A stretch of 64,000 nucleotides of DNA from Rhizaria sp. SCN 62-66 (Eukaryota; Rhizaria, unplaced): contig MEDY01000057.1 in the NCBI GenBank assembly GCA_001724265.1, positions 38,593 to 102,592 on the forward strand, read 5' to 3'. A program made the position numbers and the translations under genes. Shown piece by piece: positions 53,401 through 63,608 of the stretch; the stretch's first letter is position 1, and each line of letters opens with the position of its first letter. The notes beneath the pieces were generated by a model, which saw only the letters and a program-made list of their open reading frames with translations, was not told where the DNA came from and did no database searches.

Positions 53401-55597
53401 CCCGCGTTGTGTGGTGCCCATCGGTGCGAATCTCGCTGCCCCTGACGTTGAGTGGGTGGGTCCTACCGCGCCGGGCAATGAGGGCCGCGCGGGATACGTC
53501 CGCTGTGGCAAGTTCGGCGGGCTGCGTATCGCAATTCCTGCAATGCCCCCTGTGTTAGCGCGTAAAATCGTGCGTGTTAAGAATCGCCCCCGTCTTTCGA
53601 TTGAATTCTCATCAAGCAAAAGGGATTACTACCACAACTCCCCGCCTTCGAGTGACAACGAAGATGATGGCGCGGCCAGCCCTCTTGTTGTTCAATCCCT
53701 GTCCAGCATCTCATTCACCTCTCCGTTCCTGACCGCACAGTGGGACGGCTCCGGACCTAACACACGGGGTGTGGGCGCAGCTTCGGCGGGTGTTGATGTG
53801 GAAGATGGTGATGCACCTTGGCGCGGCATGACTGCGCGTGAAGCTGCCGTTGCGCGCGGACTGTGCAGCAAGAGCATTGCGTCAGAGCGCTCGAGTGCGC
53901 AACTCACCGTTGACTTCCGCGTCGTGCGGCGACTGCGAGCAATGCAGTTGCTCGAGCGCAATGGCAGCGACGATGACAACGACGGTGACAATGAAGCTGG
54001 TGATTCTGACTTTGAGGACGACAACAGCGCTGTCAGCGAGATTATCACAGCGCGTGAAGCAGAGATCACGGACATTGTGAACAACGTGTCTGAAGATAGT
54101 GAACACGTTTGCAATGAAGTGCTCGCTTGGCGCAAGGAGATGGCTTTGCAGCCTTTGCTGACGCTTCTTGCCGGCTCCCAGTCGCTGGCTGATGCTGCAG
54201 GGAACAAGATGGTGTACGCCAGCGGCAACTTTTTCGGCCTCTCCCGCGACGGCTTCGTCTCCCCGGGTGTCTCCAACCTGAGCAGCTTCTACAAAGACTT
54301 CATGGAGCGTCAGGCGAGTACCGTGACTAACGCATGTGGTGGTGCAGAGTCGGATGTGGGCAAGGCGCTCAAGCAGATGATCGGCAAGAAAACGGCGTTC
54401 TTGCCTCTGCCGTACCTCAACGCATTGGTCCCGTCGTCAGCGGCGCCGAAGAACGACGCAGAGCTCGGTTTGCCCCTGGCAGTCGCAATGGGCAACAGCG
54501 CGCTTGCGGCCCATCTGTGCCGTGGCGGCTACTCGCCCGCTGTAGCACGTGGACGCTTGGCAGAGCTGTGTGCGCGCGCGCAGAGACTTGGTCTGCCGGC
54601 GCCGCTGTCGAGCCCGGAAGACTTTTGGACGCCAGCCTTTTTACACTTGTTTGGCCGCGAATATCGGTCGTATAGTTCGGCCGTCGGTAGCTTCCTCAAC
54701 GGGTTCAACTTCCGGTGTTACACCTCAAGCAAGGATTTGGATCCGTGCAAGAACCTGGTTGAGGCTACGGGGCCCTACTTGGACCGTCCGGGCGTACTGC
54801 ACAACGCCGCTGATGTCGGTGCTGAGGCGGCGGAGACTGCGCGCGCGGCGGGCAAAGACAACGATCTCACTTCCCCGACACTCCACTTCAACACTGAGGG
54901 CTGCTTTGACCTGGGTTGGAGTCCCGCGCTGGGCTACGCGGTGGACGCAAAGGGGCTTGCACGGTGCTACGGAAAGATGCGCCCGCGTTTCGGCGAGCTT
55001 CACGTGCGCCGTGTGCGCTTTGTCGTGACTAATTCTCACAGTGGAGATCGTGAAGATGTTAAAGATGCCTTTGAGCCGCTGTACTGTGGCGGTGCCTCTT
55101 TGCCTGGTGTTACCCACACTGATTCACGTGACGCCACGCTCCCTTGCTTTAGCAACAATGAAGCCCATCGTGTGCCTGTATCTGAGACCGTGCCCGACGC
55201 GGGGGTGCTCAAGGCTGCGGGTGCACTGGACACCACGCTGCGTGTGATGGGGCTTTCGCGTGAGCATGTCAAGTGGTCTTGCGCTGTTTGCAACCACGCC
55301 AACACACGTCACCAGCCCAAGATGAGCGGTCGCACCGTGCGTGCGTCTCTCGCACAGTTGGTGCAGAGCGTCGCCAGTGGTGCCCCCCTCTCTGACGGAC
55401 TGGCGCTGGGGCGCGACATGAAGACCGGCATTGCGTCGCACGCCAACGTCCTCTTCAACACTCTTCTGACGCACCCCGAAGCGGGTGCGGGATCTGCTAC
55501 GCAATGGTCTGAGCGCGAACCGTTTTGTGGGATGTGCGGCGTCTCTTATAGCGAGACTCTGCGTTACGCGCACGCCTTTAACAACAAAACGCAATAA
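36356..55597 (+). CDS. G2: giant DUF3638/DUF3645 helicase-like protein (about 6413 aa, one in-frame UAG)
   Basis: The frame opens at ATG, passes one TAG at 51227-51229 and ends at TAA. It is a paralog of G1. The peptidase-like block near residues 725-990 keeps a His (747) and a Cys (953) but has lost the QQ before the Cys seen in G1. Shared blocks include NGLLP near 2505 and HYLYRLHV near 2836. The ATPase part has MGAGKT (Lys3868), DEVD (4017-4020), SGTPSD (from 4424), HTVGID (from 4562) and RMRG (4595). A poly-Ala run and a charged region rich in Glu, Arg and Gln follow. The TAG falls inside that charged region (EREA, then REHERQAQ). Beyond it come a canonical EF-hand loop DADGSGDLNVAE (from 5127) and a C-terminal extension of more than 1,200 residues with Cys pairs. 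Convergent with gene B. Function unknown. Confidence 0.82.
50447..50491 (+). repeat. (GCT)15 microsatellite in G2
   Basis: Fifteen perfect GCT codons encode poly-Ala between the helicase-like part and the charged region. Elsewhere alanine runs use mixed GCN codons, so this pure run is likely recent and length-variable. Confidence 0.9.
51227..51229 (+). other. In-frame UAG sense codon in G2
   Basis: The same reading frame stays open for 4957 codons before and 1455 after this TAG. The surrounding residues (EDAAEREA, REHERQAQ) form one charged helix, and the equivalent Glu/Gln/Val-rich helix in G1 is unbroken. The EF-hand lies beyond it. Confidence 0.85.
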
Positions 55598-55875
55598 TTA
55601 TTTTCCGTGATATATATCTGACCAATGTCTGCTAGAACAGTCTTCTCAGAATTCTAATTTATTTTTAAACGTTCCACCTGTGACTCTTGTGCTGCAACCT
55701 GCAACAATACATAATTCGTGGGCGGTTTTTTTCAAAATTTGTTGTTTGAGCATCGATAGATGTAGGAAATGTACGATGGATACTTTTTGTTCGAACATAT
55801 GATTTTGTGTATTGTGTATTGTACACCTCGTTGTAAGCGGAGAGCAGTCTGAGGTTGCTGTTGATTAAGTTATTA
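55598..55875. other. Short convergent spacer between G2 and gene B
   Basis: This is 278 bases of AT-rich sequence holding the 3' flanks of both genes. I see no feature in it beyond that. Confidence 0.6.
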
Positions 55876-58362
55876 TCATGTGGGGATGAAAGATGAAAAA
55901 TCCATGTAGGATACCTTTCCTGTCTCAAAAACGGAGCATTTCTTCGTCATACAGTGATTTTTAAAGCATCGCGTCACCACATCGTCAAAGGGTGGCGCAC
56001 CAGTGTCACTGGGTTCCGGACTATAGCCTGGCACGCACGACACCACGCGGCCGACGGGCACAGCACCACGCAATAATTTCACAGAGCATAGCTTGAAGAC
56101 AATAAATAACGGGGACTTGTTGGATGCAAAGCCTTTGCCCCACTCTGGAGCGACTGCGCGAGGATACATCAGCACCGTACCAACCGGGTAGGTCGCACCG
56201 GCGTCAGCCACAACCTTAGCGTAGTCGTCATACACAATGTCATCATCGGGCAGCGTGAGCGGCTTAGTGGCGCAGGGAACACGGGAGCTGTGATGGTACA
56301 ATGTGACGAACGGCAACTCGGCCGCAGATTGACCCGGCGGAACAAAGCACTGATGCACATAGTGACCCAGAGCACCACCCATAGCCGCTGCGCGGAAGTG
56401 AGCGGCGTGATATGGGAGCTGGTCATCGTTGAGACGAATCAACGTGCAGTATTGATGGTGCGCCCGTGTCTCTGCGTTGTAAAATCGCGAATTGAAAACC
56501 ACATCAGACGTCATTTGCTCCCACCCAACCATTTGAAGGGCATAAGAAAACACATGCTCCCGTGCCTTAACCTGCAACAACTTATGTACGACAGCAGACG
56601 GTACATTAGCGACCCGCTCTGTCTGTCCACGGTCGTCAAGTGGTGGATATCCGCTCTCCTCCATGCAACACGCTATGTACGCGTCAAACGCTTCGAGCCA
56701 ATTTCCTTCGGAGGGCTATGAGAATGCGCGCTCATTGGCGGCAGCTTGCACAATCCGCGCCACATCATCATCCGCAGTTGTTAACTCGGAACAAGTTGAG
56801 CTCTGGCTCTCGAACAACGCACGCAGATGCGCAAGCTCCTGCCACGCACGACCGTTCCGCTCTTGAAGCATGCAGTCGGTGTAGCGAAGCAACGAAAGCA
56901 ATTGTGGCACGCGCAACTGGATGAACTTCTCCGCAATTGAGATCCGCATCGCAGAAACATCAATACAATCGCCAAGGTCGTGCAAAACCTTGCTAGGTGT
57001 CATCATCGCGCGTAGCACGCTCAACAACTGCATCACTGTCGCAATGGCTAATCCAGAAGACTTATGACTAGCCTCCACAATGTCATCATTTGTAGCAACA
57101 GGCTTGTTGCACCGGAGTGCCGCAACACTCAGTTGAAAGGCACAAACTTGTTCTGCGCCGACGACGATGAGCTTTTGCGCTGCGTCCTCTGTTCTGTCTT
57201 TTGAGACAGAGATCAAAACAAACTGTTCCAGGAGACGTACTGTCTCGCGGTGCAAATCAATGCGATCTTTGATAGAAGAGTCTCCATAAGCCTTAATAAC
57301 ACGCTTAAGGAGACTGCCAAGTTCATACTCTGAGTCAAAAAGCTGCCGCGAAAATTCAGGAAGACATTCAGTCAGGCGCGCCAACAGCCCCACGAGAGGC
57401 GTGAGCAGCACTCCCCACTAGGGCTCATCAGAGGTTTCGTCGGTGTTCATAAGAAGATTGAAGATAATCTCCAGGCGTTGTGGGGTAAAGGCAGTCACAA
57501 GCGTGGCGTTGGAGATTGAGGTCGCGCACTGATAAAGCAGGCGAAGAGAGTGTAACTGGGCGTCCGGGACAAACGACTTGAAGATGCATAGATCATGCAG
57601 CACCAAGTCCAAGGCGGTGCTCATTAAGAAGTCAGTGATAGCGTTACTGTTTGCGGGTAAAACGCAAAACAGAGTCCTGTATATTGAAACCCGAACAAGA
57701 TGATTGAGGTTGAGGGAGGTGTCATCCTAGTGGCGCTGAAGCATGGAACGCAACAGGGGCACAAAGTCAGCTAGGATAGCGGAGGGCGCAGGGGTGTGCG
57801 AACTGCATAAAGAAGACACAGCGTCACAGAGCATCGCATGATAGTCGTAAATAATGGGATACTCGTCAAATCTATTCTAATGGTGCCGCTGGCGCATGTG
57901 GGAAAGGATATATCCCAACGTGGTGTGCCTGGCGAGTTCTGGGAGACGAGACGACTGCGAAATCCTCTGTACAAGCCTGAGCATGGACAGAGACATTCGC
58001 ATGTTGAAGCATGATGAAATTAGTTTTCCTAGTCTCTCTACAACGCTGCCTGTGGTTGCGAGCATTTCGCAGCCCAGTGTATCGTGTGCCATCAACAAGA
58101 ACAGTTGAACGAAGCTGTCGAGATGTTGCTCACTCTAGCTGAAACTCTCTATCCCACTGGCGTCGATTGGGAGCATCTGCTCAAGAACTCCGGCAACGCC
58201 ACTCTCAAGCAATATCACAGTTGCCAACGGTGTTTCGTAACGGAAGCGAGTCGCGGTTGTTAGTTCGCTCAGAGCGGTCGAGAGATTTGAAGACTCAAGA
58301 GCCAACACTTTTGCGAGTGCCGACTGGAGTTTATGGATAGAGTTATACTGGCGAGTGGACAT
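55876..58362 (-). CDS. Gene B: paralog of genes A and C (about 828 aa, five in-frame UAG codons)
   Basis: The start MSTRQYNSIHKL follows an in-frame TAA and matches the N-terminal register of A and C; the end is TGA. Five TAG codons share the frame, at 58135, 57877, 57727, 57418 and 56716 (lower coordinates). No TAA, TGA or frameshift breaks the frame. Homology to A continues across all five: NLSTALSEL, then AMLCDAVSSL against TLCAAVSALL, PLVGLLARL against PLTGLLARL, AFDAYIACCMEESGYP against AHDAYIAHTLEDYGYP. The C-terminal module is intact: LPYHAAHFRAAAMGGAL, YPVGTVLMYPRAVAP and GAVPVGRVVSCVPG. Coding GC is clearly lower than in gene C or the giants. Under the standard code it would be missed or called a pseudogene. 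Function unknown. Confidence 0.78.
56716..56718 (-). other. In-frame UAG sense codon in gene B
   Basis: The codon lies between NERAFS and PSEGNW. Aligned residues are His in gene A (AFAHPFGGCW) and Lys in gene C (AFTKDGSVDW). Confidence 0.8.
57418..57420 (-). other. In-frame UAG sense codon in gene B
   Basis: The codon lies between TSDEP and WGVLLTPL. Aligning on the Trp, the column is Arg in both gene A (RQRW) and gene C (PDRW). Confidence 0.8.
57727..57729 (-). other. In-frame UAG sense codon in gene B
   Basis: The codon lies between MLQRH and DDTSLNL. It follows the helix that aligns with EKALQMH in gene A; the next residues are a variable loop. Confidence 0.8.
57877..57879 (-). other. 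In-frame UAG sense codon in gene B
   Basis: The codon lies between MRQRHH and NRFDEYP, in a loop that is longer in gene A and carries an acidic insert in gene C. Confidence 0.8.
58135..58137 (-). other. In-frame UAG sense codon in gene B
   Basis: The codon lies between GIESFS and SEQHLDSF. In a hand alignment the column holds Arg in gene A (IRRTDG) and gene C (MRAGS). Confidence 0.75.
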
Positions 58363-59569
58363 CTTAAGAAGTCGCAAAAATTGCTCAACGTCGGATTATA
58401 AGAAGTGAAATAACTTTTTCAGGCTTATGTGGCTGGGACTGGACACACCTACAAAGCGAGTGGGAGACAAAGCAAAAACACAGATTTGCGATTAGGCAAC
58501 CAGTTGGGAGTATCGGTCTATACGGCAAGCTACAATCAAATCCTAGCTAGTGAATAAAAGAGTTTAATACCAATATGTTCAAAATAAACGCAGGGTAATT
58601 GATGGGCTCTAATGACAATCAACTGATTGCGCAGTAGCTATTCAAAAATCGTGTTGTTAGCTCGCTCCTCGGAGCTTCTTGTCAACCACAAAAGATGTCC
58701 AATGTACACCACGTACGTGTGTACATGGATATGCAATATCTCGAGAATAAGGATGCGAATGTCTTTAAAATCGCACAGAAACAAAGTTTATGTTGATTGA
58801 AATATGATGGAATCTAATATTACAACTCATACCTTGCATATATCTCGTCATTGACTTGAAGAAATTTGTAAGACTGTTATATGTGTCACGCAACGTGATC
58901 ACTGCCACACAGATGCTAAATCGAATAGATTGAATTGAAGTTGTTACGCGCGAATTTTTACATAAAGGGACTCTCTCACAGGAAAACCACAGAGAAACGG
59001 CACCCAACGACCTACCAAGCTCCGGATACAAGGGTGGTGTTTTCTGTGAACACACAGAAGGATTCTGTCTTTAAGTGTGTGTTTTCTGTGTTTAAAGTAT
59101 ATGTTATCAGCATAAAATTAGAATTTTATGTATTTAATTGCTTATTATTTACACAAGAAACACCACTTTTGAACACAGAAACACCACCTTTGGACACAGC
59201 GAGGGGAATACACACCCGGCCGTCTTAGTTACCGTCTCACATGCTTTTTATGTAAAATGTCGTGCGTCACAGAAGTTGTCTTAAAAAACTTGTGTAGTCG
59301 CTTGGAAACTGGCATGAAAGAGTTTTAAAGCAGACTGTTGGGTCAGAAGAGGATGCAGTTGCGACACCGGCGAGGTAGAAGTGACATTACGTTACGGATG
59401 GACAGGGCCGATTGAGCGTGCTATCATATGTATTGATATGATGCTGATGAAAAGGAAAGATCGGTGCCAATGCGTGTGACTTGAAGTTATTATGTGCCTA
59501 ATGCCAGACCGCATGCTGTTGAGTCCATCATGTGTGAGCTGAAAAGTGGATAGAAGAGCGAAAATCATG
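58363..59569. other. AT-rich intergenic region with an inverted repeat
   Basis: This 1.2 kb lies between the start of gene B and the end of the cofilin gene. It holds the inverted repeat at 59033-59188 and otherwise only short, AT-rich open frames that I do not believe are genes. Confidence 0.55.
59033..59188. repeat. Imperfect inverted repeat, about 156 bases
   Basis: The left arm GGTGGTGTTTTCTGTG (59033-59048) is complementary to CACAGAAACACCACC (59174-59188) with one base missing. A second partial copy of each arm lies inside (TGTGTGTTTTCTGTG near 59080; AAACACCACTTTTG near 59158). The interior is AT-rich. It could be a small non-autonomous element or a hairpin. Confidence 0.5.
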
Positions 59570-60198
59570 TTAAAAAGAGCGGAGCTTGGCAGTCGCACCC
59601 AGCTGCTTGAAGTCAAGCTCAGAAGCCTGAGAAAGCTGAGGCGTAATGCCGTAGACGCCGAGAGTCCTCTTGACGGCCTGGAAAGAAGAGCCCAAGAGCA
59701 TCTTGGTGCGGACGGGGACGCCGGTGTCAGGGCACCACTTGAAGAAGACAGGGCCAGAGAGCTCGCGAGCAGCGTCGTCGGCGTCAGTGTAAAGCATGTC
59801 GACTACGACAAGGCAGGCGTCCTTGGAGTACTTGTTGTTAATCGTCTCGACGAGGGGTTCCCAGAACTTGGAGACGAAGTTGCCAGCGTTGACGTCGTCA
59901 GTCTCGGCGTAGGCAGCAGACTCCTCGGCAACGTCAATGGACTCGTCCTTGATAACAAAAAGGGCCCAGAAGGGAAGGCACTCACTCTTGTTTGCCTTCT
60001 TGTTGCGCTTAGCGATATCGTGGAACTTCTTCGCAGCGGCCTCGGTAATATTCAGAGAAAGGTTCTGTTTCGGGCAAAGAAAAACAAGAAGATAAGAAAA
60101 TTTGAGCAGTGCAAAGAGTGGCATATGGGGGTTGTACTTGCTTGAGTGTAAATGCGTTAAAAAAAATGCTATTGTCATGTACTAACCGCTATTGACAT
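59570..60198 (-). CDS. ADF/cofilin family actin-depolymerising protein (168 aa, two exons)
   Basis: Exon 1 (60187-60198) encodes MSIA and exon 2 (59570-60064) encodes the remaining 164 residues, ending in TAA. The family signature is the segment FFKWCPDTGVPVRTKMLLGS, followed by FQAVKRTLG; this matches the actin-binding long helix of ADF/cofilin (W-x-P-D-x-x-x-V-x-x-K-M). Proteins of this family sever and depolymerise actin filaments in the cytoplasm. An intron just after the first few codons is common in this family. The protein is about 25 residues longer than a typical 140-residue ADF, mainly in the middle. An in-frame ATG five codons upstream (MIGCD) is an alternative start. It lies between genes B and C on the same strand and looks like an unrelated housekeeping gene. 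Confidence 0.85.
60065..60186 (-). other. Intron of the ADF/cofilin gene
   Basis: The donor is GCG|GTTAGT and the acceptor is AAACAG|AAC, preceded by a T-rich tract. The 122-base segment contains in-frame TGA and TAA, so splicing is required to reach exon 2. Confidence 0.75.
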
Positions 60199-60950
60199 GT
60201 CACATCCAATCATTTCACTCGAAATCACAGTCAAACTCGGTCTGTCAAGAGTAACACGAATATGAACAAAGTGAGCATAGCACGTACCATTGTTGTAGAT
60301 ATAATAGATCCTTCGATATTACTTTCTTAACGCAAAATGTCAAAATCGACTGCAGCTTGAGCTCACGCCTGCGAGTATAACTTGCCTGTCCCTCATCCAG
60401 TGTAAGGGGCTTGATGCATGCACACCGCGCGCCGAGCGCACGCAGACCACACGCCGAGAAGAAAATCAAGTACACCCTCCTTATATGTTGAATTTTTAAG
60501 TTTTGGGCGTTCATTTCTGATAATAACACTCTTTTCGCTATTATTTGTTCTCTTTTATCAATTCACAAATATTGGCATCATTCTCAACTACATGGTGCTA
60601 CGCAATCTGTCAGAAGTCAAATAATATAAGCAAGTGTATGTACAATTCTAAAAGAAAAGAAGATGGATCTTATTTTGAGTATTAAAATACTATAAAAAAG
60701 TGCAAGTCTGTATAATCCTATTTTATCGAATAGGCGTTCAATTTGCACATGTTTGGTCGGTGTCAACACAGACCGCCTTGGTAAGGCTCACTCGAACAAG
60801 TATAACCAGTGCACAATAATTGAAAATAGAACGGACACTTTGAAGCAAAGAAAAAAGACGCTAAATAGTCAAGAAAAAAACTCGCATCATGCAATCTGAG
60901 AATAACAATGCATTATTGTTGTGTTAAGCATCCCAATGAAAGCATGTTGC
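60199..60950. other. AT-rich intergenic region
   Basis: This 752-base spacer lies between the cofilin start and the 3' end of gene C. I see no gene, RNA or repeat in it. Confidence 0.55.
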
Positions 60951-63608
60951 TCATGACTGCGACTCAAAGTATGGGAGACCAATCTCAGACCACCGCTCAG
61001 CGTCATCATCGTCACCGTCATCGCCGTTCGCTTTGCCACCACAGTGGTCCGCAGCGGCGAGCGCGTCAAAGCAAGCAAGAATGGTGGTGTCGAACAGCAG
61101 GCTTTCGGCGGTGCGGTCTCGGCCGCGGTTGAGGGCGTCGACGCGCTCGTCCGGCCCGTCTACATCCCACTCACCCATAACTGTGCACGACACCACGCGG
61201 CCGATAGGCACCGCGCCCGGCAGCAGACTCGCCGCGCACGGCTGGTACACGAGGAAAGTGGGCAGATCGCTCGCGCCCCAGCCGCCAACGCGGGGCGCAG
61301 GCCGCACGGACCACGGCCGCACCAGCACCGTGCCGGGCGCGTACTCGGCGTCCGCCGCCACGGGCGCGTGCTCGCCGTAGACGATGTCGTCGGACACCGG
61401 AGCAATGGGGCCCTCGGCGCAGGGCGCGCGTTTGCTGTGGAGCGTCAGATACGGCAGTGCGGCCCCCGCGGGCTGCCCTGGCGGGCGGAAGCAGCGGTGC
61501 ACGTACCACCCCGTGGCGCCGCGGGCAGTGGCCGCGCGGAAGTGCATCGCGTGGCTCGGCAGCCGCGCGTCGTCGGGCGCGATCAGCAGCAGGTACGCCG
61601 CGCGACTCCTGTTGACAGGGTTTAGCAAATCCGTCTGCAAAGCAACGTGCGACGTCGCGTCGGTGGGGTCCATCGTCGCGTGCGCGTTCAGGATCACGCG
61701 CTCGTGGGCGCGCGCCTGCAGCAGCGCCAGCGCAGCGGCAGACGGCGCGCCGGCCACACGCTCGGGGGCCGGGTCCGCGGCCCACGCGTCCGGGCCCACG
61801 TTGCGCCCGCGCCGCGGGTGGCCGCCCTCCTCGAGGCTGCACGCCAGGTGCGCGTCGAACGCCGCCTCCCAGTCCACGCTGCCGTCCTTGGTAAAGGCGT
61901 GCAGGTCCGTCACCGCGGCGCAACGCTGCTCATCACTGATCGTCACAGTCGACGCAATATCAACAATCTTCAGCAGTGCCAGGAGCTGATTAAGCTCCTG
62001 CAAAGCAGGGCCATCTTGTTGTGTGCACGCGTTGCAGCGCAAGAGGTCGAGCAGCTGTGGCCCGCGCGCCTTCACAAACGCCGCGGCAACTGAGCTGTCG
62101 CCCACTGCAATGAGCTGGCGCAGCGCGCGCAGGATGTCAGTCATATTGCTCACAAGCTCGGCGTTATCGTTACCGCCAAGAACGTCTCCGCCAAACACGG
62201 CCGCGCTGAGTCCAACTACGCAGCACTCAACCGCGCCGGGCTGCCACAGCTCCTGCGCTCCCTGCGCCTGCCCCGCCCCGTCAGCACCGTTAGCGTCGTA
62301 AGTGCCGCTCGTCGTGTAGTCCTGCGTGGTAGCGAGCCGGCGCCCGACGTGGCGCGCGCCGATCGCGGCGAGGTCAACCTGCAGAGCATAGCGCGACTCG
62401 GTGCTCTCCTCGAGCATCTGCATCGTCTGAAAGAGCACGCCGCGCTCCAGGAGCTGCCCCGCGAGCGCGGGCGAAGCAGCTGCGAAGCGCGCGAGGGCGG
62501 CGTGGAGCGCTGCTAGAGCGGTGTTGATTAGCCGCGCCCAGCGGTCTGGCGCGGCATGCGCAAGCGCCACGCGCTCGGGCGTAAAAACGCGCGCCAGCGT
62601 CGCGGCCGGTAGGGCGGCGACGCGAGTCATCACTTCGACGAGCGCCTCGGACGGGTGCTGTTGGTTGTCCTCCAAGTCGAAGCGGCCGAAATCGTCGTTG
62701 CGGAATAGCATGCGCCAGGCAAAGTCAAACATCCCGCCCTCAAACACAGCCTCAATGCCGGCGCCGGCAGTGTCTGCGGGTGCGACAGCGTTTGCGAACG
62801 CGGCCGCCAGCGCGCTCACCAGCGCCCCGCGCATGGCGCGGTGGCGCTCAGTGTCGCAGGCGAAGTGCGCAGCGGCGCGCCGCAGCAGCGGCAGCAAAAG
62901 AGCGCCCGCAGTCTCGCGCGGCAGCGGCGGGCCGTGCTTCAGCAGCCGCGCGACAGCGCGCAGACACTCAGAGAGAGCATTCTTGAGTTCAACGAACGAG
63001 GGGTGATCCTCAGGCTCCTTCTCAGTCAGCTCATCCTCGTCCTCGTCATCACCGCCGCTGGCCGTGGTGTCATCCTCATCTTGGTCCAAGTCAGTGCTGT
63101 CACCGTCGGCCGGTGGAATGCAAGAAAAGGTCTCGATCGCGTAAACGAGGCGCGCGGCAAAGGCGAGCAGCGCGCGCAGGCTGGCGACCCGCTCGGCGAC
63201 TGGCAAAACGCCGCCGGGGTGCGCGTCGGCAATCATGCTGGCCAAAGCGAATAGCTGTTCTGAGTGCTCAGAAGCGTCGTCGTGTTCGACGCAGCCATAA
63301 AGCACCCCAGCGGCGCCGCGCGCGGCGAGAGCTTCGTAAGTAGGTGGGGAGATGCTGAGCAACACCAACACGTTTAAGCTGCCCGCGCGCATCGAGTACG
63401 CGGTGCCGTCCATGCCGCGGTACGACTAAAGCCACTTAACCAAAAGCCAATATGCATCAAGCTCGATGCACCCAGGGGTATGCCTCCGGATGATGGGACG
63501 CGCTCGGTGGAGCACTAAGTGTAGCGCGCGCAAGTCACCAACGCTAGGCGACAGCGACATAACCCCCGCCAGTGCCGCATGAAGAAGGCGGCATTGCTGT
63601 GGATTCAT
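60951..63608 (-). CDS. Gene C: paralog of genes A and B (about 885 aa, one in-frame UAG)
   Basis: The start MNPQQCRLLHAALAGVM aligns with the N-terminus of gene A; the end is TGA. One TAG at 63426-63428 splits the first 60 codons from the rest. A second ATG lies just after it (MDGTAYSMRAG), so a standard-code annotation would simply shorten the gene. The upstream 60 residues align with A, which argues for the full-length reading. Helical repeats fill the first two thirds, with an acidic insert (SGGDDEDEDELTEKEPEDH). The hinge is WEAAFDAHLACSLEEGGHP, and the C-terminal module has LPSHAMHFRAA, a PC pair, YAPGTVLVRPWSV and GAVPIGRVVSC. It is GC-rich, unlike gene B. No giant DUF3638 gene lies beside it within the window. 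Function unknown. Confidence 0.8.
63426..63428 (-). other. In-frame UAG sense codon in gene C
   Basis: The codon lies between LLVKWL and SYRGMDG. In an ungapped hand alignment with gene A (LLSRVFQLPTDTD) the UAG sits opposite Gln, the most direct hint in the window for its meaning. Confidence 0.75.

Noticed and set aside
51227-55597. A separate gene beginning after 51229
   Set aside because: The frame is the same as G2, there is no spacer, the first 32 codons after the TAG continue the same charged helix, and there is no good ATG near the break.
55876-58362. Gene B as a pseudogene with five nonsense mutations
   Set aside because: All five breaks are TAG, none is TAA, TGA or a frameshift, the conserved motifs are intact, and genes A, C and G2 show the same TAG-only pattern.
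58935-59228. Plus-strand 97-residue open frame
   Set aside because: It is AT-rich, runs through the inverted repeat and has no coding-like composition.
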